DNA of 64,000 nt from Stenogyne calaminthoides (lineage: Eukaryota > Streptophyta > Magnoliopsida > Lamiales > Lamiaceae): the NCBI GenBank assembly GCA_037126765.1, contig JBBCBC010000030.1:9694786-9758785 (forward strand). Reading direction: 5' to 3'. Both the position numbers and the translations under genes were made by a program. The notes under the pieces are model-generated. The model had not been told where the DNA came from and searched no databases. It saw only the letters and a list, made by a program, of their open reading frames with translations. Shown piece by piece: positions 22,794-33,095 of the stretch; position 1 is the first letter of the stretch; every line of letters starts with the position of its first letter.

Positions 22794-23199
22794 GAACGGG
22801 GTACCTTTACAATCGATTCTTATATTCATACGATATTGAGTGAACGTTGTTTGAAATTTTGGTAGCATGTAATTAAATTATATATTTGTGATGATATATA
22901 TTTCATGTTTTTGGTGTATTGGACGTATGTTTATGATTGTATGTTTATTTATTTCATGATGTATATGTTTATTAATTTATTTGATGTTTTGGTATATATA
23001 TGTGGTATAAGTTTTGGTTTATGGTTTTATTATAGGATTTTGGGTTTATGGTTTATGGTATTGGACGTATATATAAGTTTTGGTTTATAGTTTTATTATA
23101 GGATTTTTAAAATATAAATTAATAATTAAAAAAAGATATTGGACAAATAATTTAATAACCGCTGTCTATGTAACATATAAACAAAATTTAAAAAAATTA

Positions 23200-23380
23200 A
23201 CTTAGACAGCGGTTGATAACCGTTGTCCAAGTAAATCTTGCAAAGCGGTTGAAAACCGGATGTCCAAGTGCTTTTCTTGGACAGTGGTTTTTTATCAGCT
23301 GTCCAAGCTTGGACAGCTGATACTTGGAGAGCGGTTATAACCGCTCTCCAAGGTCATTTTTCACAGCTGTCCAAGCCCAA
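23200..23380. repeat. right subterminal repeats of CACTA
   Basis: GACAGCGGTTGATAACCG, CTTGGACAGTGG, CTTGGAGAGCGGTTATAACC and GCTGTCCAAG occur in both orientations and mirror the left subterminal block. Confidence 0.8.
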
Positions 23381-23393
23381 ATGTGTATTAGTG

Positions 23394-24366
23394 TGGCTGC
23401 CCCAGACGAGGTTGTTAATGAAGTTTCGGCGGAGGTGGTTCCTACTCAAGAGAATCCTGCTACTTAGTACTTCTTTGTTATAGTCGTATGTCGGCTTTTA
23501 TCATGACTTGATTTGCCTTGTAATCGACTAGCTTGTTCTTGAAGAACTGAAGCTTACTTTCAGTGCCTTAGCATTTCTGCACGTTTGATTGTCTTATTTG
23601 CTTACAATCTGCGTTTGGTTTGTCGTCTTAATTTTATGCGACTCAGTTGTCTTATTGTTTTGCAACTTTATCGGCTGGTCGTCTTAGCTGTATGCGACTT
23701 AGTTTTCTTATTGTTTTGCAACTTTGGATGCCTATTATGAATTTTTATGTTTATGGATTATCTTTGGGAGGTCGATGTCCTTAGAGATCGATGATTTGAG
23801 TAATCGGCCTTCTAGCAGGTCAACTACTTGCCCCTTGTCCATGTCATAAAATATTCCGATCATCTTATTTTGGTGCGATCCTAGTGCTTGGCATTTATTC
23901 AGTCGTTTTATTTAGATGCGACTCGTAGGTCATCTTATTTGGATGTGACTTATTACCTTAGCACTTGTATGGTCGTCTTATTTGGTTGCGACTTAGTGCC
24001 TTAACACTTGTATGGTCATCTTATTTGGTTGCGACTTAGTGCCTTAGCACTTGTATGGTCGTCTTATTTGGATGCGACTTAGTGCCTTAGCATTTTGTTT
24101 TTAGAACATATACTATAATAACTGATCTTGTTAGAGGTCAGTAGACCTGCCCCCAATTTCTGATCACTAAAATCTAAGTGCATGACAAATTTGACTGAAC
24201 CGAACTTTGACAAAAAATTAACTTCCATTTCTAAATTTGAGGTGAACTATTTCATAAAATTTAGACTACCAAACTACTGGTAATATTTCTCCAAATACAT
24301 TGCATTCCAAGGTGTTGAGCTGGGACTCGCCTGGGATTGGTTCCGGGAAGATTTTGGGTCACATAA
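23394..24366 (-). other. internal region of gag-only element, downstream of gag
   Basis: Non-coding DNA between the CACTA and the gag stop (element sense right to left). It includes the 43-bp tandem array below and degenerate GTCGTCTTA / TGCGACTTAG units back to about 23580. No pol domain was detected. Confidence 0.55.
23962..24090. repeat. 43-bp tandem repeat, three copies
   Basis: Three consecutive copies of a 43-bp unit starting CACTTGTATGGTC and ending GACTTAGTGCCTTAG begin at 23962, 24005 and 24048. They differ by one or two bases. Degenerate relatives continue left to about 23580. Confidence 0.85.
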
Positions 24367-25816
24367 TCAGCTACTGAGGTATGACTTTTCTGGCTTGGTA
24401 GCTGGCTTATTTGCGTGGTTGGTTCCCTGCTCTTCCATCTGTTGAGCAAGTAGCTCGGCGCTACTGATCAATTTTCCTGCTCGGTGCCTGAAATCGGCGT
24501 AGGGTGCTGGATAGTCTATATTCATTGTCTTCCACAACTTCGTGTTCATCCGGAGTCCTCCGACAACTCCCATAACTTTAACTTCATCTTCGAGTGGCTC
24601 CCCGTCCATGATCAATTTATCAACCCTTTCGATATATGCGCGGTCGGTCTCATCTTTGAACTGGCAGACATATGACAACCTCTGCTTAGTCCCCACCTTG
24701 TGAGTCATGGTGGCGAAGTGGTCGAGGAAGAGCTGCACCATTTGGCGAAAATATTCCACCGAGTATGGTGGCAAGGTGTTGTACCATCTGTAGGCTTGGT
24801 CGCCCAATGTGAGAGGAAACAACTGACATTGAGTCACATCGGTTGCCCCCATTGAGTTCATGTAGGCATTGAACTTGCTGACGTGATGAATGGGGTATGT
24901 GTCGCCGAGATACTGAGTGATGGAGGTCGTCGTGACTTTTGGTTGGACGGGAGCCAATATCATTGCCGGTGATAATGGCGACAATGGAATCCTAGCTGGA
25001 GTTGGGTTTCCATTTTTAGCAGCAACCTGATCTTGAAGATCCTTGAGGGTTTGAACTATTACCGCTAGTTGTTCAACATCAATTTGGTTGGCTCCACCTC
25101 GTTGTTGGTGGCGAGGTGAGAGGCTTCTTTCAGCTCTCCCTCGCTGATGATGACGAGGTGAGAGGCTTCTCTCTGCCCCACCTCGCTGACGATGAGGTAA
25201 AGGGGTTCTCTCCGCATCACCTCGCTGATATTGGCGAGGTGATGGGCTCCTTCCCTGACGATCTTTAGCTGATCCTCTTTGTCTTTGTGCGCGGCCAGGA
25301 CGAGTCACGGAAAGTGATCCCTCTGGTTTGGCTTGACCTCGGTCATGGTGACGAGCCTGCCCGACGCCGAACTCTGAATCCAAGCGTTGGAAAACTGACT
25401 TGGTTCGCTGAGTCATCATTCCTTTCGGCGCAGAATTGTCTTTCGTACGACCGTCCGTGGTGCTCTCTTGAACGAGCGGTGTGAGAGTTCTCCTCTTGGC
25501 TTTCTGCCTGGTGTGGGCCTTCGACTTCTTTTTGCTTGCCCTTGGCCTTAGCTTGTCGGAATTTTTTGTCCAAGTTCTGGCGCAGATCGTTGTGACCTGC
25601 CCCCAACTCGGCCCTCTTTCGGCGCAAGACCGCCATGGCCTCCCAAATCTCTTGAGGAGTGTTGATTTCTTCTAGCTTTTGGAGAACACCAAGTGCGTGC
25701 CCCCTAGCTCCCGGATTACCGGCGGCTTGACCACCGGCCCCCCGGCTGCGGGACTTCTGGATTCCGGATTTGACTCTTCCGGATTTGGCTTTTGACAAAA
25801 AACTTGCTTGAGACAT
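24367..25816 (-). pseudogene. retrotransposon Gag (frameshifted)
   Basis: Gag reads from an ATG at 25816 (minus). The N-terminal part to about 25440 includes a QEIWEAMAVLRRKRAELG stretch; after a frameshift near 25430-25450 it continues to the stop at 24367. The second part has an Arg/Ser/Pro-rich repeat (SPRHHQRG-type units, 25080-25260) and a Gag core with FPLTLGDQAYRWYNTLPP, followed by FLDHFATMTHKVGTKQRL. This core matches the retrotrans_gag family of Gypsy-type elements. No zinc knuckle or protease follows. The combined length would be about 500 residues. Confidence 0.85.
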
Positions 25817-25955
25817 CTTTGGTTGAGTTTCTAGGAAAGTGTTTGAATGTTTGAAGATTAAAAGGAAAATCCTTTGAAGATTCATGGGAATACTCCAATG
25901 AGAACACTGAAAAATCAGTCTAGTTCTTAAAGAGTACCCTCCTTCTAACACCAAT

Positions 25956-27066
25956 TGTTGTATACCAAAAATTACGGAACGAGGTTTATAAATGTGGCTA
26001 TGTGGATTGGTATAATAAACAAGTAGTAATGGTGAAACAAGTGTGATTAATGAAGAATCGAACGAATGTTCTTCATTGAATAGCAATGATCAAGATTCGG
26101 AAGGATAAATGCAAGTAAGTAAAGTGCGAAAGGATTTAGGCCGAAGGCCTCTTTTGTTGGCTGATAAAGCCTTTGTATTGAATGTAAAAAATTTCGACCC
26201 TTTAATGAGTCTTTACTTCTAGTATTTATACTACAAGCTAACTAGTAGGTCTTTCTCGCGCCTCAAGGGGAGTCTGACCAGTATTAAATGTTTTCCGGCT
26301 AAGTTGGACCCTAAAAACCTATTATACCAATCTAAACACGTCTCCACGTTCTGAAGCGCGGCGAGCTGCTGGTGGTTCACGGAGATTTGCGCCTATATTT
26401 TCCTCTTTGAGTCCGCGGCCATAGGACCAGTATTGTTTTCAGAAACTTCTCGGCCATTTGGGGGAAATTCTCTGACATTGGCTGAGATCGGTGGTTTACG
26501 TGTTTGTTAAACCAAAATCAGGCCTTGGTAAGTGGGAAGTCTTTGACTCATCTCTCTATCCCTTTTACCTTGATTACAAATCTCACAAATTCGGCTAAGT
26601 ATAACTTGCCTCTTTGTATACGCAATTGTGTTTGTGAGTGACTTGTTGGAATGAGAGGCGACTAGCACGGGCATGGGCGACACCGCGCGGGCGAGAGCGA
26701 GTAGCGGGTGTGGCAAGTAGGCGACCATCGTGGCGCCCGGGCGAGTTGCGTGGTGCCCGGGGGAGCATGGGCGATCATGGGCTACCACCGGGCGACCATG
26801 GGCGGGCATGGGCGACCATGGCGACTCCCGGGCTAGCATGGGCGGGAATGGGCGACCATGGCGGCTCCCGGGCAAGCATGGCGACCACCGGGTGACCATG
26901 GCGACTCCCGGGCGAGCATGAGCGAGTAGCGGCTAGTGAGCGACTCTCGGGCATGGATGACAATTCGCCCCTATCTTATCTTTGATAGAGGTTAGTGAAC
27001 CCTCCATTTGTGACTTATTAACATAAGGAACCCAAATAATTAGCCCAGATCATTTGGCACACAACA
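25956..27066 (-). repeat. LTR of gag-only element (5' LTR in element sense)
   Basis: 1111 bp, TGTTGTATACC to CACACAACA, partner of 15267-16427. It is 50 bp shorter, almost entirely because the GGGCGA array (about 26655-26945) has fewer units. The TATAAATA box (minus) is at 26223-26230. Confidence 0.9.
26655..26945. repeat. GGGCGA decamer array in right LTR
   Basis: Same ~10-bp unit composition as the left LTR array but shorter, showing copy-number change since the two LTRs were identical. Confidence 0.9.
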
Positions 27067-27289
27067 TATATCTAAGAATAAGATTCGAACGATAAAATGG
27101 TTAGTTTGGCAGATTATTAAGTTCATTCATGTATACTTTTAATAGCTACGATGTGTTGCTATAAATTATCTGTAATTCTCTATTAAATAAATTACTGAGG
27201 AATGAATTATATGTTAAATTTAATTTATAAAGAGAGGCATAACGTGATTTGATTACAAGAATTTAACAATATTCAAGTGGATTTAACGA

Positions 27290-28663
27290 GAGTGTATTAT
27301 CCCCTTTCAATTCTTAATCAAAGCCGAAGGACTGAGCGCTTAGATGCACAAGGCATCAAAGCATCAAAGCGCTCGCAGTGTCGAAATTGGTAATGGTAAT
27401 GTGAATATTTGTCATATACAGTTTGCTAATAACACTATTATCTGTTGGTTTGGTGGCACCGAAAATGACTGATAAAATAATAAACAATGAAAATAAACGA
27501 AATAAAATCGAATCTCGTGCGAGCACGATTTTCTTAAAACAATTATGCCCTTCACTCCCTCGGTGCTAGTGATTCGTAGAGCACTTGTCTCCCAGGATAA
27601 AACGATTACAAAACAAAGATAATAACACTCTATTTTGCTCACGTCGAACTGAGAAATGCTCGATATTATCACCGGATTACGAACGAAATAAGAAAGCAAA
27701 CGCAAGCAGTATGATAATATCAATTGCTGGACATAGCATCTGTGTATTTTTTCAAACGTATGAGATTAAGTTGTCTTTTTCAAGTGTTCTTCCAACACTA
27801 CAGAGGTGCTACTTATAGACGTCAAAGAAACCGGACTCAGGAGCCATGAAACAAAAAACCGAATAGCCATTTAAACTCCTGAACGTGCACAAAACGTTTA
27901 ATTTCAAATGCATGGGAAACAACCACGTTTGTTGTTTCAGGTTTGAAAACGTGCACAAAAGCGTTGCACATTCGTGTACGCAGGTCACGGTCGCACACAA
28001 GTTCGGGTTTCGAAGGTTAAATCCGATCGGGATTTGCACCCCCCCTGCGCACCCGCGTAGAAGGTGGAGGAGAATGAACCCATAATATTTTACAAGCAAC
28101 AAGTTGGTAGCTCTTTATATACCCACTTCCTCTTTTCTCATTTTCCAATGTAGGATAGAAACTCTCTACTTTTCCCTTTCCCACTTTCTCACTTTCCCAT
28201 TTATTGGTTACAACATTTATTGAGAATATAATTTCTCATTCACCCCAAACTGAACTCATTTTCCAACATTATCTTGGGCAAGGCTAATGTGAACAATGCC
28301 AAATCAATTAATATGGATCCTAAGGGCTTCTGAAATATAGTCAGGTTTGAAGGTAAATTACCATAACAGTTATCTTCATGGTAATAATGTGAGTTAGAGA
28401 AGATTGTGTTGGTTGGTTGGTACCATTGGTTGCAAAGTTGAGATTTTCCATTTTCGGTATTTGGGGCTTTCGACTGGTGCTAACCATAGAAAAAATGAGT
28501 GTTGAAAGCCGCTATCTTTTGGAAGTAGAATCATTTTTTGTAAATTCAGTCATATCCGCCCTCCCGGTATATCAATTGTCCCTTTTCAAAGCTCTCATGG
28601 AGTGTATCGAAAACCTTGTTGTTGTTACAAAGAAAATCTATGTGAGGTGAAAAAAGAAACTCT
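27290..28663 (+). pseudogene. old LINE reverse transcriptase fragment (LINE-3, copy B), split by a solo LTR
   Basis: Paralogue of 6100-6640. PFQFLIKAEGLSA then a stop (about 27300-27340), the catalytic region reading FANN instead of FADD (about 27420-27435), then, after the solo LTR, LGKANVNNAKSI (28273 on) and NSVISALPVYQLSLFK near 28540-28590. Non-functional. Confidence 0.75.
27443..28268 (-). mobile_element. solo LTR, 826 bp
   Basis: Starts TGTTGG and ends CCAACA. It is flanked by TTATC at 27438-27442 and 28269-28273. Block A has the uninterrupted sequence near 6250-6270. A TATATAAAGAGC box on the minus strand (near 28110-28122) suggests minus orientation. Termini and 5-bp duplication are typical of LTR retrotransposons; the internal region was presumably lost by LTR-LTR recombination. 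Short open frames inside are not genes. Confidence 0.9.
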
Positions 28664-29057
28664 CGCTACAAAAAAAAAGCTTATTTAACGAGGGGGCTTA
28701 AAGAGGGAAAATATAACCCTTGTCATTACAGAGGGTTTTAACGAGGGATATTTTTAAAGAGGGTCTAGACGAGAAAAACACACCCACATAAAAGGAAGAG
28801 GGATGTAACGAGGGGCATTCCCTCAACAAACTTTGGGTGTTAGTTAACGAGTGGCCCCCTCCCTCGCCAAAGTTCGCTGACAATATCACTAGGGTTTGAC
28901 CCCCCTCGGCAATTTCCGTTGACAACGACATGAGGGTGTGTCCCCCTCACCCAATTTGTCTGACAACCACGCGAGGGCTTGTCCCCCTCGCCAATTTCGC
29001 ATGCGTGTTTACGTGGGTGCTTGCCCTCGTTAAATTCAACTTTTTAGACTTGGGGCC

Positions 29058-29273
29058 CAGTGGCAGAGGGAGAGGGATACATGGGGGTACAATTGTACCC
29101 TCAAAATGAATTGTACCCCTAAAATGAAATGTACCCCCCTTTATATCTTGTATTAAAAAAATAAAATTGTATTTTATTATGTATAATTAGGGGAAAAAAT
29201 ACTTAAATGTATCCCCAATTTTTAAATTCTATTCAAATGTATTCCCAACTATCGAATCCTGGATCCGCCACTG
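29058..29273. mobile_element. hAT MITE, 216 bp
   Basis: Ends CAGTGGCAGAGG and CTGGATCCGCCACTG, the common plant hAT inverted terminus. Flanks are TTGGGGCC (29050-29057) and GTGGGGCC (29274-29281), an 8-bp duplication with one mismatch. Non-coding, with repeated TGTACCCC words. Confidence 0.8.
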
Positions 29274-29356
29274 GTGGGGCCGACGGAAGAATCTATGACT
29301 TGGCGAGGGTTATTCCTCTCGTTAAATCCCTCACCAAGTACCAACATATTAACCCC
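29252..29356. repeat. ~100-bp direct repeat, left copy
   Basis: Runs from the hAT MITE right end through GAATCTATGACTTGGCGAGG to CATATTAACCCC. It matches 31437-31538 nearly exactly apart from a few changes near the GCCGACGG / GCCGGCGG part. The pair brackets the Pack-MULE-like element. Confidence 0.85.
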
Positions 29357-31442
29357 GGGTTAATTGCAATACTGGTCCCATGTGAATATACCCTCACGAA
29401 ATTGGTCCTTTTTTGACAAAAACGGTCCCATACAAATTTTCCGTCTAAAATTTACGGTTTAAAGCGCGTGTACCACACGCGTCCGTTAACTCCCCCAAAA
29501 TATCGGATTTCAAAATCAGAAATCAGTTTGTCTTCTCTCTTCACTCTTCCAAAACGCGAAACCCTTCTCACTCAAGATTCCAAACCAAAATCACAACATC
29601 CTCTTCGATTCACACTCAAATCGACTCTGAAATCATGATGAACCACACAAAAACCCCACATAACCCAAAAAATCGTATCTAGAAAACCCAAAAAAATTTC
29701 AATCACTCAAGCTCACTGAAATTGGGGAAATCGCCAGCAAAAATTGGGGAAATCGCCATCGACGAGGCCGACTTTCGTTAAGTTTGCAGGGATAGAGGCC
29801 GACTTTCGAATTATTTTTAAAAAAGGTGAGTGATTTCTCTGTTTTTGTTGTTTTGGTTTGCTATTTTGCTACTGAATTTAAGTGGGTTCGTGTGATATGT
29901 GTTAGTTTTTGTTTTTGTTTTTTTTTATTTTCTACGTTTTTTTAAGAGGATAAAATATTTAGGAGAATGAAGAAATAGGAAAGAAATAGGAATTGCTGGA
30001 ATTTTATTTAGTATATGAATTGTTGTGTGAGAAAGAGCCCACATTTGATTATATGATGGAATTCATTTATAATTTTCAAATCTCAAATTATATTCTTTCA
30101 ATGGTTGTGTTGTTTGATTATTTGCAGGAATGGTTTATTTGAATAATAGGAAATGAGCTATCAGATATGGTTTGTTCTGCTTCTTGAATTACAAGTTAAA
30201 TAGATTTGAAATCTTGATGATTACATTTCAGTAATTAGACAGTGTAGTTTGCTTATAGATATTTATGTTCACACTGTTTCAATGCTAATAACATTGTAGT
30301 AAAAAGTGCCTAAACATTGTACTGAAAAGTGCCTAATTATCGTTTCAACAATTGAAGTCAAAACTGGTTTTAAATGCCAATAGCCATTGGATTGAATAAA
30401 TAATACTACTATAATATTGCATATTGCAAAGTCCTGTTTGCTTCTTGACTAAGTTGGTAACTGATTTGGTTTAAATGATGTATATTGCTTTCATGCTATT
30501 GTCCTCATAAATAAGCATGATTTTTGTTTCTGTGGATTTCTGCAGTGCAGTAAGTACCAAAATACATATGCCAATGCATTATTGTTTACTATATTTAATC
30601 ATGGTGTTCTATTTAAGCTTATGAATGAAGTTATGTTGCTTAGCTTCTCGAGTTAATTATGTGTGCAGGATGTTATATATTTTCTTTGAGTCAAGGAACA
30701 AGAAGACCACCGATCCTGTAGTTATATGGCTAACTGGAGGACCGGGGTGTAGTAGTGAATAGGCTTTGTTCTATGAAAATGGGCCCTTTCACATTACAAG
30801 TAACCTATCATTAGCATGGAATGATTTTGGATGGAATAAGGTACTCTTTAGAGATAAATTTCCTACTATTTTCAGAGTTTCCCTTCTATTTTACCTGCTC
30901 CTGTGATGTTTGTAAGCATTTGTTGATTAGAGATGGTAAAAATGCAGGTATCAAATCTTCAATGGGCTGGAATATGCAATGGGATGCCTGGAAGAGTAAT
31001 GCTGGCTGCAAGCTTTGACCTTATACAAGAAGGATAGGCCCATGGAAGTGGCAGTTGGGTTGTGACTTTATACAAAAATTCTCTTGTTTCACTCTACACC
31101 CGCATCTAACATTGGAACGAATGTTACATGATGAAGAAGATGAAGACATGTGAGTGAGTGATTTTCTTTTTTTTGTTGCAAAGTTGAATTTTTTTGGAGT
31201 GTTTTTATGGTTTGGGGGTGCTAGCAATAATGGAGTGTTATATAGACAAGTTTCCCCCCAAAAAATCTGACCTAAAACAGGTTTCCCTCAAAAAAAAATA
31301 TTTTCCCACCTTTATTGGCCACTTGACGGAATCTGTTAAGTATTTAATGGTTGGGACCATTTCTGCAAAAAAAAGGACCACAAAATTACCATGGGACTAA
31401 AACTGCAAACACAAAATTCACATGGGACCACTATTGCAATCC
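29357..31442 (+). mobile_element. Pack-MULE-like element with host gene fragments
   Basis: Inverted ends: left TTGCAATACTGGTCCCATG (about 29363) and inverse complement of the right end TTGCAATAGTGGTCCCATG, with continuing similarity (AATTTTG.GGTCCTTTTTT) for ~70 bp. The 2.1-kb interior has no transposase but contains exon-like sequence, including a serine carboxypeptidase fragment at 30669-30840 with splice sites. No 9-bp target duplication was found; instead ~100-bp direct repeats flank it. MULE assignment is inference from structure. Confidence 0.6.
30669..30840 (+). pseudogene. captured serine carboxypeptidase-like (S10) exon
   Basis: The exon lies between an acceptor (TGTGTGCAG) and a donor (AAG|GTAC) and reads YIFFESRNKK, VVIWLTGGPGCSSE, a stop, then ALFYENGPF and WNDFGWNKV. 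These match the conserved N-terminal region of plant serine carboxypeptidases, including the GGPGCSS oxyanion-hole motif. The stop (TAG) replaces the Leu expected after SSE. A next exon begins at 30948 after ATGCAG with VSNL, as in the family, but then departs from it. The catalytic Ser, Asp and His are not present in this fragment. Confidence 0.8.
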
Positions 31443-31538
31443 TGAATCCGCCACTGGTGTCGCCGGCGGAAGAATCTATGACTTGGCGAGGGTTATTCCT
31501 CTCGTTAAATCCCTCACCAAGTACCAACATATTAACCC
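31437..31538. repeat. ~100-bp direct repeat, right copy
   Basis: Near-exact copy of 29252-29356: AATCCGCCACTGG, GAATCTATGACTTGGCGAGG, CTCACCAAGTACCAACATAT. It ends at AACCCCC. Confidence 0.85.
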
Positions 31539-32115
31539 CCAACGTCCTAATTTCTGCTCAAAACCGAGGAGCATTTTGAAGAGCCCCCAAGAAAGCAACA
31601 TCGCCGTTGTCATCTCCACCGTTCGGCGCCACTGAAAAACAAGTCCTCTACCGTCCGTTTCCACCGTCTAGCTTCACTGGAATATTTATGCGGTAAAAAA
31701 TTTTCGTTTTAATTAATTGTTTAAATTATAAATTCATGTTAATTATGTTTTAAGTACCACATATTATGTGTGTATATTACGTGTATTATATAGTATTTTG
31801 CTTACAAAATATGATTGTTTGTTTTAATTATTTATTTACAATAGGATTATTTATTTAATTATTTAGTATTAGTATTTCAATTGTGTAGTATTAGTATATA
31901 TTGTTTATTAATTAAATATAATTTATGTAGTTTAATTAATTAATTTTTTTTCTTTTTTTAAAGGTATTAATTGTTCCATTAAAAATATCAATTTGATATT
32001 AGTCTATTTGTTGAATAATTATAATAAATCTCATAAAGATTTATTATATATATGTATAATTAGTTTTTTTGATATATTTGAAATATATTTTGAATATTCA
32101 AAATAAGATATATAT
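31539..32115. other. leader-like then AT-rich DNA
   Basis: 31539-31690 is GC-richer with CCACCG-type words and ends in TGCGGTAAAA, a possible splice donor. 31700-32115 is AT-rich and featureless. No coding region is supported. Confidence 0.4.
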
Positions 32116-32248
32116 AGTCCAAATAAATACCATTCGCGATTTTTCAGATATTGATTTAAAAAAAAAATTTAAGTTAATGGTTCAAATTACTCTAATTTAT
32201 TTCCTGATTTGACCAAGATTTTATCAGGAGAAAAAATTATAAATGGTC

Positions 32249-32524
32249 GGCAAAGTATAGTGTGAACAAGTTTCACGGTGAAACTGGTTAAGGAGTGTGA
32301 CTTATATTACTAAAGAGTGTGACTTTTTACTGTAAAGGGTGTGACGTTTTACTATAAAGAGTATTACTTATAAAAATGAAGGGTGTGACTTATATTATAG
32401 CAAAGAGTGTTGTAGTGATAACTGAAGGGTGTGACTACTAAAGGGTGTGACTTATATTACTAAAGAGTATGTCTGTAAAAAAAACAAATTTCACGGTGAA
32501 CAAGTTTCACATCATACCAAACTC
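32249..32524. mobile_element. Mutator-like MITE, 276 bp, 10-bp target duplication
   Basis: Flanked by ATAAATGGTC at 32239-32248 and 32525-32534, a length typical of Mutator-like elements. Block C1 has a single ATAAATGG at about 9900. Inverted ends: GTATAGTGTGAACAAGTTTC on the left, and GTATGATGTGAAACTTG from the right. The interior is a chain of AGAGTGTGACTTATATTACT-like units. No coding capacity. Confidence 0.85.
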
Positions 32525-33095
32525 ATAAATGGTCATGTAACTTTGTCCGTGTCCACATATAGTCCTGTAAATTTTTACTTTATATAATTGAAAATTTGAT
32601 CAGAAGATTGACTTAACTTTTTATTCTGGTCATGTCGACGGTCGACATTACTCTCATTTGAACTCTCTTTCATCGAGGAACCAAAACCCTCAATCAATTT
32701 CACGTTCTGATTACACCTCCCCTGTAAATCGTGACTTCAAATTCACGAATTTTATTCATTCTCGTGGCTAATTGTGAAAGATTTACGGTGAGGCGAGGGT
32801 CGAGACATATACTATTTTTTTCCTCTTATTTAACCCATCATCTAGATACTTTTTTCGTGTCGTTTTGTAAATTACATCAAATTTCCGATCAAAATTCAAA
32901 ATTTTCAAGCGAAAATGACTAAGATTGACACTAAAAGGAGCAACACTACATGACCATTTGTGATATTTACGCATTTTAATTTCTGAACTTACATTAAATT
33001 TTCACAATTGGGTTGTATTTTCATATCCGATCATGATTTTTTTTTCCAGGAAGTAATCAATTTTCCACAATCGAGCTGTTAATTTTGAAGATAAG

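Larger units (their letters stand above)
17975..23393 (+). mobile_element. CACTA (En/Spm) DNA transposon, degenerate autonomous type
   Basis: The left end CACTACTACACATTTG and the right end CAAATGTGTATTAGTG are inverted repeats with the diagnostic CACTA terminus. The flanking trinucleotides TCG and TGG differ at one base, so the 3-bp target duplication is imperfect. The 5.4-kb element carries a TNP2-type transposase remnant in the middle and hairpin-forming subterminal repeats at both ends. It sits inside the gag-only retrotransposon, so it inserted later. Confidence 0.92.
15267..27066 (-). mobile_element. gag-only LTR retrotransposon (TR-GAG type) with nested CACTA
   Basis: The element spans two LTRs and is flanked by TATAT at 15262-15266 and 27067-27071; removing it restores the sequence seen in block A near 5886. 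It starts TGTTGT and ends ACAACA. The only coding region is gag on the minus strand. No protease, integrase, RT or RNase H was found in the ~4.1 kb of internal DNA left after subtracting the CACTA. This matches the terminal-repeat retrotransposon with GAG domain class, which relies on enzymes made by other elements. A purine-rich tract GAGGGGCAA (minus strand) abuts the left LTR, as expected for the polypurine tract. Confidence 0.85.
14528..28663. repeat. segmental duplication, copy 2, left block (B)
   Basis: Paralogue of 3337-6640. Matching DNA lies at 14528-14560, 14748-15266, 27067-27442 and 28269-28663. It is interrupted by a palindromic insert (14561-14747), the gag-only LTR element (15267-27066) and a solo LTR (27443-28268). 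Both LTR insertions have 5-bp target duplications that collapse to the block A sequence when removed. Confidence 0.85.
28664..31700 (+). mobile_element. CACTA-like terminus with nested elements
   Basis: It begins CGCTACAAAAAAAAAGC, one base from a CACTA terminus, exactly where block B stops matching block A. The next ~370 bp repeat AACGAGGG / CCCTCGTTAAA in both orientations, a subterminal pattern. Interrupted by a hAT MITE (29058-29273) and a Pack-MULE-like element (29357-31442). The DNA after 31538 resembles a leader with a splice donor near 31690. No right terminus or transposase was found, so it may be truncated. Confidence 0.5.

Noticed and set aside
23962..24090. Regularly repeated units considered as a CRISPR-like array
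   Set aside because: Copies are directly adjacent without variable spacers and lie in a plant retrotransposon.
25343..26086. A 247-codon minus ORF starting inside the LTR (MLFNEEHSF...)
   Set aside because: The first ~90 codons are LTR and leader sequence; the Gag-like part starts at the ATG at 25816. The same LTR ORF start appears in the other LTR at 15397 without Gag.
27412..28102. Short ORFs on both strands inside 27443-28268
   Set aside because: The stretch is a solo LTR with exact target duplications; no domain was recognised.
30941..31020. Second captured exon after the serine carboxypeptidase fragment
   Set aside because: Only the first four residues (VSNL) match the family; the rest was not recognised, so it is mentioned but not called as an exon.
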